In this document: piece by piece, positions 29,001 to 35,947 of the stretch
Layout of the letters: every line of letters starts with the position of its first letter
Position numbering within the stretch: position 1 is the first letter of the stretch
Origin: Bradyrhizobium sp. dw_78
Lineage (GTDB): Bacteria > Pseudomonadota > Alphaproteobacteria > Rhizobiales > Xanthobacteraceae
Reading direction: 5' to 3'
Length of the DNA: 64,000 nucleotides
Assembly: GCF_018449525.1 (NCBI RefSeq)
Contig: NZ_JAAVUS010000003.1
Span: 524,883-588,882, forward strand
The notes under the pieces: generated by a model
What the model was told of the DNA's origin: nothing
Databases searched by the model: none
The model's input: the letters and a program-made list of their open reading frames with translations, nothing else
Position numbers and translations under genes: made by a program

Positions 29001-29173
29001 AGTCAATCGGGACGACGGTGTTCGGCGGCATGCTGGCCGCGACCATCCTCACCCTTTTGTTTGTTCCGGTCTTCTACGCCGTCATCGAAGGCCTGCGCGA
29101 ACGCGGTCACAAGCACGGGCATGAGCACGAATTGGGTCACGCGCCGGTCGTCGAAGCGGCTCCGGCGGAATAG
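26012..29173 (+). CDS. RND multidrug efflux transporter, HAE1/AcrB type
   Basis: The 1053-residue inner-membrane pump has the full AcrB plan: FFIHRPIFASSIAVIMVLAG at helix 1, a periplasmic porter domain, helix 4 with the proton-relay Asp pair in GLVVDDAIVVVENVERQ, and the second half with VPLALFGAFLALF and GLSAKNAILIVEFAKRRR at helix 10 (Lys relay). TGGFEF-like and GRAFRVTL-like porter residues are present. I start at ATG 26012 (MVNFFIHRP); the 30-residue upstream frame is the tandem repeat. The adaptor follows 15 bp downstream; no outer-membrane gene is in this operon, so it may use another TolC/NodT protein. Helix 10 Lys and His-rich C-terminal tail (HKHGHEHELGH) are visible. Confidence 0.96.
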   Translation: MVNFFIHRPIFASSIAVIMVLAGAICYFLLPVSQFPDITPPQVVVSATYPGASAQVVADTVTTPLEQQINGVQGMTYMSSASSNDGSSTITITFDVGYPLSIAAVDVQNRVAQAAASLPPIVNQAGVIIKKQNPNFVLIVNLVSPDRSVDPVALSNYAYLQVVDPLKRVPGVGDVQIFGERRYSMRVWLDPDKLAKLGITAVDVQNAVAEQNVQVAAGKIGESPSPPGTAFEMQVNATGRLSDPEQFKDIIVRSDPATGSIVRLRDVARVELGALQYSSTAVFGADPTVVLGVFQMPGSNALDLQQHVKDKMEELSKRFPKGIAYAMHYDTTRFVSAAKRDVIITLVEALILVVLVVFIFLQNWRTTLIPTIAIPVSLIATLAVMEMMGFSMNMLSLLGMVLAIGLVVDDAIVVVENVERQLENGLPPLRAAQAAMAEVTGPIIATTAVLMAVFVPVAFIPGVAGRLYNQFALTVAISVGISAFNSLTLSPALSAALLRHRPPPNFAPFRWFNQGFDWLSHSYAGMVRGLIRLRWAILGLFVVVLGATVYLSQRIPSSFLPVEDQGYFFVVIQLPDGASLQRTDEVAEKVRQVLQSTPGIDIVGSITGLNFLTNASQSNSAVEFAILKPWDERPPSQSAMRLVAEVRPKLLAIPEAMALSFDPPSIPGLGTMGGFEFQVEDLTGRGAFALNEATQALIAEARKQPELNPMQLFSSFSTSTPQYNYDLDRTKAKLLGLNIPDVFNTLQIFLGSLYVNDFNLFGRTFRVTLQADTDRRAAASDLSRLYVRNASGGMVPLSTLGQLKPIVGPETVPHYNNYGSALINGGPAPGYSSGQAVTAMERAAAIALPRDFAFEWTGITFQELKAGSIATIVFILAIVFVFLILAAQYESWSMPFMVLFAVPLALFGAFLALFVRGLQTDVYSQIGFVMLIGLSAKNAILIVEFAKRRRLEGLSIVDAAMEAARLRLRPILMTAFAFILGVVPLMIATGAGAASRQSIGTTVFGGMLAATILTLLFVPVFYAVIEGLRERGHKHGHEHELGHAPVVEAAPAE

Positions 29174-29188
29174 AACAGGAAGACATCC

Positions 29189-30337
29189 ATGCGAAACTGG
29201 AAAATCTGGCTTGGCGGCACAGCCCTCGTTGCCGTGGCTGCCATCGTCGTCATCACCTCGTACCAGAGCGGACCGGAGCTGGCGTCGGCGGCAGCCCCTT
29301 CGGGGCCGCCGGCCATGCCGGTCCCGGTGGCCGCGGTCGTGAAGCGGAACTTGCCGGTCTATCTTGAATATTCGGCGCGTACCGAATCCATTCGTGAAGT
29401 CTCGCTGCAGGCCAAGGTGGGTGGTTACATCCAGTCGCAGCCGACCGCCGACGGCGCGGACGTGAAGGAAGGCGATCTGCTTTATAAGATCGACGATCGC
29501 GACTATCTCGCCGCGCTCGATCAGGCCAGGGCGCAGGCCCAGCGCAACGTCGCGGCGCTTGAATATGCGCGGTCGAATTTCAGGCGCGGCGACGAGCTGG
29601 TCAAAACCGGCTTCCTCGCCAAGGACAATTACGATCAGCGCGCCAGCACGCTCGGGCAAAGCGAGGCTTCCGTGGCCCAGGACAACGCTGCGGTGCATAC
29701 CGCGGAGATCAATCTGGCTTACACGGAAATCCGCGCGCCCTTTTCCGGCCGCCTCGGCCGCAACCGCGCGCCGGTCGGCACACTGGTCGGCGGATCGGGC
29801 CTGACGCTCAACACGCTGGTCCAGCTCGATCCGATCTACGTCACCTTCAATCCGAGTGAACGCGAGCTGGCCGACATTCAGGCCGCGCGCGAAGCCGGCA
29901 CGGTCACCACGAAAATCTCGATGCCGGACGATCCAAAGGTCAGCTACGACGGCGAGCTGACGTTCATCGACAACACCGTCGATCGCTCGACGGGCACGAT
30001 CACCGCGCGCGCCACGGTCGCGAATCCGAAATTCACGCTGCTGCCCGGACAATATGTCCGCATCCGCGTCCATGTACGGGACGAGCCCAACGCGATGCTG
30101 GTGCCGCAAACGGCATTGGGTTCGAGCCAGCTCGGCAAATACGTCTTTGTCGTCGGCGCCGGCAGCAAGGCCGAGCAGAAGCTGGTCACGCTCGGTCCGA
30201 CCGATGGCGATTCCGTCAGCGTCACCGGCCTTGCCGAAAACGACAAGGTGATTATCGGCAATCTGCAGAAGATCGGCCCCGGTTCGCCGGTGCTGCCGCT
30301 GCCGCCGAAACAAGCCGCCAACGACGTGAAAGGCTGA
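29189..30337 (+). CDS. RND efflux periplasmic adaptor (AcrA/MexA-like)
   Basis: The 382-residue protein has a short membrane anchor (WLGGTALVAVAAIVVITSY), a hairpin between the two lipoyl halves, and VSLQAKVGGYIQSQPTADGA, VKEGDLLYKIDDRDYLAALD and YTEIRAPFSGRLGRNRAPVG in the family order. No lipobox Cys is seen, so it is membrane-anchored by the N-terminal helix. It is cotranscribed with the RND pump (15-bp gap). The operon is the second exporter system in the window besides the EmrAB-like one. Confidence 0.95.
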   Translation: MRNWKIWLGGTALVAVAAIVVITSYQSGPELASAAAPSGPPAMPVPVAAVVKRNLPVYLEYSARTESIREVSLQAKVGGYIQSQPTADGADVKEGDLLYKIDDRDYLAALDQARAQAQRNVAALEYARSNFRRGDELVKTGFLAKDNYDQRASTLGQSEASVAQDNAAVHTAEINLAYTEIRAPFSGRLGRNRAPVGTLVGGSGLTLNTLVQLDPIYVTFNPSERELADIQAAREAGTVTTKISMPDDPKVSYDGELTFIDNTVDRSTGTITARATVANPKFTLLPGQYVRIRVHVRDEPNAMLVPQTALGSSQLGKYVFVVGAGSKAEQKLVTLGPTDGDSVSVTGLAENDKVIIGNLQKIGPGSPVLPLPPKQAANDVKG

Positions 30338-30388
30338 GCGGCTGATCAGGAGCGGCCGCGGGCAGGCTCTCTGCCTCCTGCGGCGCTA

Positions 30389-30492
30389 TAGCGTTTTCGA
30401 GCGAAGTGGCTTCCGGTTCGCGTGAACAAGACGCATCAAAACAAAAGAGGTGAGCCTCGATTTTTGATTCCATCAGAACCGAAAAGGTTCCT
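30389..30492 (+). repeat. Dispersed bipartite repeat, near-complete copy
   Basis: TAGCGTTTTCGAGCGAAGTG is followed by CTTCCGGTTCGCGTGAACAA, ACGCATCAAAACAAAAGAGG, and a decayed hairpin GATTCCATCAGAACCGAAAA. It is placed between the adaptor stop and the small minus-strand gene. Confidence 0.78.
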
Positions 30493-30501
30493 GGGAAATC
30501 G

Positions 30502-30696
30502 CTACCCGTTATATTCGGTGAATTTCTTGTAGATCCAGCGCCGTCCGTCGTGCCGGCGCCACACCTGGCCCATCAACAGCCGCCCTGTGATGGAGCGTCG
30601 GGGAATGATCGTGTTCCACAAATGCCAGACTTCGGCCCAGGCGGGTTTCGGGCTGAGGCCCAGCATTCGAAGCCCTTCGCGGCTTTCGGTTTGCAT
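30502..30696 (-). CDS. Small Arg/Trp-rich conserved-looking protein
   Basis: The 64-residue basic protein ends KKFTEYNG and has a conserved-looking core SREGLRMLGLSPKPAWAEVW and VWRRHDGRRWIYKKF. I recall short proteins with this pattern in Bradyrhizobium but know no function. I start at ATG 30696 (MQTESREG); the upstream ATG 30741 lies in a repeat copy. Its promoter region has been replaced by a decayed repeat (30712-30795), so expression is uncertain. Confidence 0.6.
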   Translation of the reverse strand: MQTESREGLRMLGLSPKPAWAEVWHLWNTIIPRRSITGRLLMGQVWRRHDGRRWIYKKFTEYNG

Positions 30697-30711
30697 GACG
30701 TGTCCAATCCA

Positions 30712-30795
30712 TGGCGTTTTCGCGTGAGGAAAACGCATCAAAATAAACGTGGTGAGCTTGGTATTGACGCCGCTAGAACCGAGAAGGTTCTGATG
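30712..30795 (+). repeat. Dispersed bipartite repeat, internally deleted copy
   Basis: GGCGTTTTCGCGTGAGGAAA lacks the GAGCGAAGTGG middle but keeps AAACGCATCAAAATAAACGT and the end GAACCGAGAAGGTTCTGAT. It sits immediately upstream of the small minus-strand gene. Confidence 0.65.
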
Positions 30796-30930
30796 GGTTG
30801 TCGGACGGCATAGAAGCGTCCGGCGGCTTGGCTCATCGAAATTAGGATGGAAAATATCCCGCGCCTGCGGGGGCGCAATCGAAGCCTTGCCTTAACCTAA
30901 CCGGTCAACCTTAACCGGGCGGCGCTTCAT

Positions 30931-31944
30931 CTATTCCGCTGTCCGCGCCCTTCGTCCCTCGATCGGATAGGCCGGATCGTTAAAGCCTGGTGTCGAGGGA
31001 TGACCGCTGACGACAAGGCGATCGATCAGCGCTTCGTCCTCGGCGGTGAAGCGATAGTCGAGCGCGCGCAGGTAGTCGTCCCATTGCTCCTCGGTGCGCG
31101 GGCCCGCGATCACGCCGCTGACGAAGGAAGAGTTCAGCACCCATGCCACCGCGAATTGACCGGCGGTGATACCCTTTGCCTCGGCGTGCCGCTTGATCTC
31201 CTGCGCGAGCTTGAGCGATTCCGGCCGCCACTCGGTCTGCATCATGCGGGTGTCGTGGCGGCCGGCGCGCGTCTCCTTGTCGGGCGCGGCATCGGGGGCA
31301 TATTTGCCGGTGAGCACGCCACGCGCCAGCGGGCTATAGGGAACGATACCGAGGCCGTAATAGCCGCAGGCCGGAAAGTGCTCGACCTCCGGCATGCGGT
31401 TCATCGCGTTGTAATAGGGCTGGCTGACCACCGGACGGTCGATGCCGAGGTGATCGCAGATGTTGCAGATTTCGGCGACGCGCCAGGCCCGGTAGTTCGA
31501 GACGCCGAAATAGCGCACCTTGCCCTGGCGCAGCAGGTCTCCCATCGCGCGCACGGTCTCCTCGAGCGGCGTCGAATGGTCTTCCTTGTGCAGGTAATAG
31601 ATGTCGATGTAGTCGGTGCCGAGCCGCTTCAGGCTTTCCTCGGCGGCTTGCAACACCCAGCGCCGCGACAGTCCCCCGCGATTGGGATCGTCGCCCATCT
31701 GGTTGGCGAGCTTCGTGGCCAGGATCCAGCCTTGCCGGCTGTTGGAGACGGCGCGGCCGACCACCTGCTCGGACTGGCCGCCATTATAGACATCCGCGGT
31801 ATCGATGAAATTGATGCCGGCCTCGCGCGCTTTGGCCACGATCCGCGAGGAGGTGGCTTCGTCGGTCGGCCCGCCGAACATCATGGTGCCGAGGCAGATC
31901 GGCGATATCTTCAGGCCGCTGCGGCCGAGTGAGCGATAGTGCAT
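30931..31944 (-). CDS. Aldo/keto reductase
   Basis: The 337-residue NADPH-dependent oxidoreductase of the AKR superfamily (Tas/YajO-like) has the TIM-barrel landmarks: MHYRSLGRSGLKISPICLGT, GINFIDTADVYNGGQSEQ (catalytic Asp and Tyr), ILATKLAN (Lys), YIDIYYLHKED (His) and RYFGVSNYRAWRVAEI. Substrate is unknown. The start ATG 31944 has TTTGGAGGA upstream; the longer open frame from 32199 runs through two palindromic repeats and is spurious. Both repeats lie between it and the thioesterase gene. Confidence 0.94.
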   Translation of the reverse strand: MHYRSLGRSGLKISPICLGTMMFGGPTDEATSSRIVAKAREAGINFIDTADVYNGGQSEQVVGRAVSNSRQGWILATKLANQMGDDPNRGGLSRRWVLQAAEESLKRLGTDYIDIYYLHKEDHSTPLEETVRAMGDLLRQGKVRYFGVSNYRAWRVAEICNICDHLGIDRPVVSQPYYNAMNRMPEVEHFPACGYYGLGIVPYSPLARGVLTGKYAPDAAPDKETRAGRHDTRMMQTEWRPESLKLAQEIKRHAEAKGITAGQFAVAWVLNSSFVSGVIAGPRTEEQWDDYLRALDYRFTAEDEALIDRLVVSGHPSTPGFNDPAYPIEGRRARTAE

Positions 31945-31968
31945 CGGGTGGTCCTCCAAATATCGGTC

Positions 31969-32084
31969 GCCATTCCGGGATGGTGCGTCAGCACCAGACC
32001 TCAGATGCGCAATTGCGCACCGGGGAATCCCGAACTCAGCTTCTGGATTCCGGGTTCGCGCTGACGCGTGCCCCGGAATGACGG
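31969..32084. repeat. Palindromic intergenic repeat (GCCATTCCGGG family)
   Basis: CCATTCCGGGATGGTGCG at the left and GTGCCCCGGAATGACGG at the right form a large inverted repeat with internal stems (GCGCAATTGCGC). It belongs to the same family as the copy at 50940, which shares GATGCGCAATTGCGCA and a closely related GGTGCTGGCGCACCATCCCGG end. Confidence 0.75.
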
Positions 32085-32118
32085 GGCTGGACAGGCAAGA
32101 AGAATAGCGGTCGTAAGC

Positions 32119-32204
32119 CGTTATTGCGAGCGCAAGCGAAGCAATCCAGCGTGAGCAGCAAAGATTCTGGATTGCTTCGTCGCTTATGCTCCTCGCCATG
32201 ACGA
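32119..32204. repeat. Palindromic intergenic repeat (GCAATCC family)
   Basis: TTATTGCGAGCGCAAGCGAA then GCAATCCAGCG is mirrored by GATTCTGGATTGCTTCG and TCCTCGCCATGACG. This is a different REP family from the GTCATTCCGG one. It lies directly downstream of the thioesterase stop. Confidence 0.7.
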
Positions 32205-32210
32205 AGACTG

Positions 32211-32636
32211 TCAGGAATCCTTCTTCAATATCTTGAACACGCCGTTGGCCGTGATGATGGTGCGGCCCTGCACGGTCACTTCCGCATTCATGAAAATGAG
32301 GCTGCGCGTGGTGCGGACCACGCGGGGCCGCGTCATCAGGATCTCGCCGATCTTGCCGCTGTCGATGAAATGCACGTCGAGCTGAACCGTCGCCAAGGTC
32401 GGATGGCCCGACACGTAGCGGGCGGTCATGCCGCAGGCGCGATCCGCGAATGTCATCAAGAGCCCGCCCTGGACCAGGCCTCGGCGGTTATGATGCTTGT
32501 CCTGCGCGACCAGCGCATATTCATGTACGCCGTCCACTGCCCGCTGCCAGAGCGGTCCGACCAGGTTGAGGAAGCCCGTGGTTTCGACCAGCGACCAGCC
32601 GTCGGATCTGAGCTTTTCCGCGGTCGCGTCCGTCAT
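32211..32636 (-). CDS. PaaI-type hotdog thioesterase
   Basis: The 141-residue cytoplasmic protein has the single hotdog fold of PaaI/YbgC acyl-CoA thioesterases: GFLNLVGPLWQRAVDG, GLVQGGLLMTFADRACGMTA, LATVQLDVHFIDSGKIGEIL and SLIFMNAEVTVQGRTIITAN. The usual HGG of the active helix is read as QGG, so the catalytic base may differ. I prefer ATG 32636, which has GGAAAG upstream; ATG 32681 would add 15 residues. It is divergent from the NUDIX gene with only 79 bp between them. Confidence 0.87.
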   Translation of the reverse strand: MTDATAEKLRSDGWSLVETTGFLNLVGPLWQRAVDGVHEYALVAQDKHHNRRGLVQGGLLMTFADRACGMTARYVSGHPTLATVQLDVHFIDSGKIGEILMTRPRVVRTTRSLIFMNAEVTVQGRTIITANGVFKILKKDS

Positions 32637-32715
32637 GTCAGGGCTTTCCGTCTCGATTGCCGATGCGAGGTTTCCGGTCATTTCATCAATCGCCGGCGTG
32701 GTGTAGTCAAGCTGG

Positions 32716-33348
32716 ATGACCCGGCCATTCGATGATACCACCCGGCGGAATATTGCAGAGCTTTGCGCGGCGTTCACGCGCCTGCCTGTGGCCGAACCGG
32801 CGCCCACGCTGAAGCGGGCCGCGGTGGCGATCGTCCTTGTCGAAGCGGATGACGCGGCGGAAGGAACGGCCTTCATGCTGACAAGGCGTGCCGCCGGCCT
32901 GCGTACCCACCGGGCGCAATGGGCCTTGCCGGGCGGGCGCTGCGACGAGGGCGAGACACCGATCGCGGCGGCACTGCGCGAGCTGCATGAAGAGCTCGGC
33001 CTTGAACTGAAGCCCGCGCATGTGCTCGGCATGCTCGACGATTATCCGACCCGGTCGGGCTATCTGATCACGCCGGTCGTGCTGTGGGCGGGCAAAGGCG
33101 CGGTGATCTCGGCCAACCCCGAGGAGGTCGCCTCGGTGCATCGGATCGCGCTCGCCGATATCGAACGAAGCGATGCTTTCGATTTTACCGCGATTCCGGA
33201 AAGCACGGGGCGCGTGATCCGGTTTCACCACGCCGGCCGGCTCATCCACGCCCCGACCGCGGCGTTGATCTATCAGTTTCGCGAAGTGCTCGCCGGCCGC
33301 GAGACCCGGGTTGCCGAACTGGAGCAGCCGGTCTTCGCCTGGAAATAG
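32716..33348 (+). CDS. NUDIX hydrolase, CoA-pyrophosphatase-like
   Basis: The 210-residue protein has the complete NUDIX box GGRCDEGETPIAAALRELHE then ELGL, which matches G-x5-E-x7-R-E-L-x-E-E-x-G-L, preceded by GLRTHRAQWALPGG. The LLTRRAAGLRTHRAQ-type motif near the box and the later VVLWAGKG suggest the CoA/short-chain pyrophosphatase group (NudL/NUDT7-like), which removes 3'-phosphoadenylate from CoA derivatives. The start ATG 32716 has a weak ribosome site. The thioesterase beside it acts on acyl-CoA, which is consistent with a shared CoA-related job but not proof. Confidence 0.88.
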   Translation: MTRPFDDTTRRNIAELCAAFTRLPVAEPAPTLKRAAVAIVLVEADDAAEGTAFMLTRRAAGLRTHRAQWALPGGRCDEGETPIAAALRELHEELGLELKPAHVLGMLDDYPTRSGYLITPVVLWAGKGAVISANPEEVASVHRIALADIERSDAFDFTAIPESTGRVIRFHHAGRLIHAPTAALIYQFREVLAGRETRVAELEQPVFAWK

Positions 33349-33350
33349 CC

Positions 33351-33412
33351 ATCGCGGTTTCGAGCGAAGGCGCTTCTGGTCTGCGTCGGCAAAACGCGTC
33401 GAACAGGAATGA
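33351..33412 (+). repeat. Decayed copy of the dispersed bipartite repeat
   Basis: CGCGGTTTCGAGCGAAGGCG is followed by CTTCTGGTCTGCGTCGGCAA and AACGCGTCGAACAGG. Only the left and middle parts are recognisable. Confidence 0.5.
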
Positions 33413-33481
33413 GACAAAAAGACGTCGTGTTCCTTGCGGTTCCGGGGCTGACTTGCGCGCAGCCCTTGCTACAAGGGCCGC

Positions 33482-34678
33482 ATGGCGTTCCCTGCGATTC
33501 GCTTCCACCAATATCTCGCGCTCGCGCTGCTGCTAACCGTGCCGAAGGCAAGCGCGATGGATACAGCCGCGCTGCGGCCGGCAACTGCGGACGCGATGGC
33601 GCAGGCGGTCTCCCCGCAGGCGATCTCGGACTATCGCCGCAAGCTGCAGGAATATCAGCAAGCGCGCGCCGCGTTCGATCAGGAGGCGTCCGATTATTGG
33701 AGCGCGATCGCCGACAAGCGGCGCGGGCGTAACGCCAAGCGGCGTGAGCATCTGCCGATCGATCCCGACGATTATGTGCTGACGCAGCCGCCGGTCTATA
33801 ATGGGCCGAAACGGCCGATAAACCCGTTGCCTGAGCAAGAGCCGGAGCGGCCGCCGCGCGAACGCAAATATATTCCGGTCGTGGCCGATCTCCTGAAGGC
33901 CGCGGCGGAACAATTCCAGTTCAGGCCGCAACTTCCGGCGAGCGAAACCGAATTCAAGCGGGCCTATGCCCGCTACGCGGCGGCGGCGGGGCTGACGCGC
34001 GAGCAGGCGGTGCGGGTCTATTCGTTCGAGACAGGCGGCACCGGCAATTACGATGTGCAATCGGGAATCGAGCACGGCGGCTCGCGCGCGATCTCCACCG
34101 CGATCGGCTATAACCAGCTCCTCACCACCAACAGCGTCGAACTGATCGCCGAGCAGGGGCCTGAACTCATCCGGGCGCTCACGGCAAAGGCTGCGCCACT
34201 ATCCGGCCCGGCGCGCCGGGCGATCGATTACAAGCTTGCGGTGTTGAAGCGGATGGTGGCGCTGGCGCGCTCGGTGCCCGACGATTGGTCGGCGCATGAG
34301 AAGCTGGCGGATACGCCGCAGGGCTGGGCGATGCATGCGATGGTGCTGGATATCGATGTCGGGCCGATGCTGCAAACCCACAAGCTCTTGACGTCGGTGA
34401 TCTTCGCGCGCGCCAAGGGCTATGCTCGTCCGCTGACCGCCGCCGAACTGGAAATGATGAACCTGACCGGTGACGGCACCGGCCTTGACATGGTGACGAT
34501 GCCGCAGGCCCTGCGCGAACGGGTGCCGACCTCGAATTTCTTCCAGCGCAGCGGCTACGAACGCAATCCGGTGGCGATCCGCCACAACACGGTGGCGAAA
34601 CTGCTCGCAGTTACTGACAGCAGGATGGACAGCAACAGCAATCTGCCGGGCGCGCGTGAACTGGCGGCGTCGTTTTAA
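33482..34678 (+). CDS. Exported protein with a possible lysozyme-like (SLT) domain
   Basis: The 398-residue protein begins with a plausible signal peptide (IRFHQYLALALLLTVPKASA). A proline-rich charged linker (residues 95-130) leads to a helical domain. In it, VYSFETGGTGNYDVQSG (residues 179-195, Glu183) and AISTAIGYNQLL (203-214) have the spacing and look of the catalytic-Glu and GYxQ motifs of soluble lytic transglycosylases. I do not recognise an exact family, and the match is by pattern only. A periplasmic muramidase-like or peptidoglycan-binding role is a reasonable guess. It stands alone after the NUDIX gene and before a small exported protein on the other strand. Confidence 0.75.
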   Translation: MAFPAIRFHQYLALALLLTVPKASAMDTAALRPATADAMAQAVSPQAISDYRRKLQEYQQARAAFDQEASDYWSAIADKRRGRNAKRREHLPIDPDDYVLTQPPVYNGPKRPINPLPEQEPERPPRERKYIPVVADLLKAAAEQFQFRPQLPASETEFKRAYARYAAAAGLTREQAVRVYSFETGGTGNYDVQSGIEHGGSRAISTAIGYNQLLTTNSVELIAEQGPELIRALTAKAAPLSGPARRAIDYKLAVLKRMVALARSVPDDWSAHEKLADTPQGWAMHAMVLDIDVGPMLQTHKLLTSVIFARAKGYARPLTAAELEMMNLTGDGTGLDMVTMPQALRERVPTSNFFQRSGYERNPVAIRHNTVAKLLAVTDSRMDSNSNLPGARELAASF

Positions 34679-34728
34679 TGATTTTGCCTTTTTACCCTCT
34701 CCCCCAAGGGGAGAAGGGAAACAGCGTT

Positions 34729-35034
34729 TTACTCCGAGCCGAACATGAACTTGCCGCTGCCTTCAAGGTACGGGCCGCTCCGCATGTAGAGTTGCCCGTT
34801 CTGGCCGATGAAGAACAGCGTGCCCTTCGGCACCTTCCTGGCCCCCTTCAACAGCGCGGCCGCGTTGTTGGTCCCCATCTTGTAGGCAAAGGTCTTGCCG
34901 TCCTTGCCGTAGCCGTAACCCATGTCCGGGCTGAGCTCCCAGGGAACAGGCGCCGCGGCTTGCGCGAAAGCCGTCGTTGTCAGCGCGGTCAATGCGCCCG
35001 CGAGCAAAAGGGTTCTGGTCGTCAGTCTCGTCAT
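34729..35034 (-). CDS. Small exported protein
   Basis: The 101-residue product has a clear signal peptide (TRTLLLAGALTALTTTAFAQ), then a mature part with WELSPDMGYGYGKDGKTFAY and GTLFFIGQNGQLYMRSGPYL. There is no Cys and no recognised domain. Codon use is normal. The start ATG 35034 has GGAGGG at an ideal distance; the upstream frame is spurious. It stands alone, and the family is unknown to me. Confidence 0.78.
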   Translation of the reverse strand: MTRLTTRTLLLAGALTALTTTAFAQAAAPVPWELSPDMGYGYGKDGKTFAYKMGTNNAAALLKGARKVPKGTLFFIGQNGQLYMRSGPYLEGSGKFMFGSE

Positions 35035-35252
35035 GCGTCCCTCCAAGCAGCCGGTTCGAAAATCTGAAATGGCGGCCCGCCTATTTCTGAACAAATCACG
35101 AACATCATTAGCCCGTCAATGTGACAATAGCGTTCGCGATATCACGATTTTTCCGGCGACTTGTGATTTCCCGGTTTCGACTTCGCGACTATCTTCCCGT
35201 TTCAGTCTAGAAACGTATTTTGCAAGGCAATGTCATTGGGGGAATGATTCGC

Positions 35253-35762
35253 ATGAGCTTCGTCATGAAAATTTGTTCGGGTGTCGCGCTGTCATGTGTG
35301 ACGATGGTCTCGCTTGCGCAGATCTCGTTTGCCCAAGTCTCCCCTGCCTATGCCGATGATTTCGAGCTCAGTCACAATCAGCGGATTTCCTGCAGCCGCG
35401 GCTTGATGGCCGGAAAGCTCAACACCGCGACGTGCAAATCCTACGCCTATATTTTCAACACCAAAACCTCGGAATATTTCCGTTGCCAGGTCAGCCTGGC
35501 GCTGACGCGGGACAACAAGGAAGTGATCAATGTGCAGGCCGACGGCGGCTGCACCAAGAAACCCCGTATCTTCGAGACCGACTCCCATTACTCATTTGAC
35601 GCGACCGAAACCGAAGCGCCGAATACCAATTCTTTCTTCGGTCCCGGCGGCTACGCGATATGGGTGAGCGACACCACCGCGCAGAAGGCGCGAGGCTGCA
35701 TCACCATCAGCTCCGGTCTGGGCTCCGACATTTCGAAATGCATCGACATGACCTTCCAGTGA
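35253..35762 (+). CDS. Exported Cys-containing protein of unknown function
   Basis: The 169-residue product has a signal peptide (KICSGVALSCVTMVSLAQISF) with cleavage probably after AYA. The mature part has at least six Cys (SCSRG, ATCKSY, FRCQVS, GGCTKK, GCITIS, KCIDM), which suggests disulfides in the periplasm. ATG 35253 has GGGGGA nine bases upstream; 35244 is an alternative. No known domain is seen. Its local base use is a little AT-richer than average. It stands alone. Confidence 0.78.
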   Translation: MSFVMKICSGVALSCVTMVSLAQISFAQVSPAYADDFELSHNQRISCSRGLMAGKLNTATCKSYAYIFNTKTSEYFRCQVSLALTRDNKEVINVQADGGCTKKPRIFETDSHYSFDATETEAPNTNSFFGPGGYAIWVSDTTAQKARGCITISSGLGSDISKCIDMTFQ

Positions 35763-35824
35763 CCGGGGCGATCTCGGTCATCGCGCCGGTCTGAAATCCG
35801 CTAAAGCGTTTGCTGGCTCTGTGG

Positions 35825-35940
35825 CCTCATCCTTCGAGACGCGCGCAGAAGCGCGCTCCTCAGGATGAGGTCGTAACACGTGACGTGAAGCCAGACCCTC
35901 ATGGTGAGGAGGCGCGTTAGCGCCGTCTCGAACCATGAGG
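35825..35940. repeat. Two tandem palindromic repeats (CCTCATCCTTCGAGACGC family)
   Basis: CCTCATCCTTCGAGACGC...CAGGATGAGG (35825-35870) and CCTCATGGTGAGGAGGCG...AACCATGAGG (35897-35940) are two copies of one palindrome separated by 26 bp, the second in the opposite internal order. This is a REP-type element between the Cys-rich protein and the beta-propeller gene. Confidence 0.75.
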
Positions 35941-35947
35941 CCCCGAA

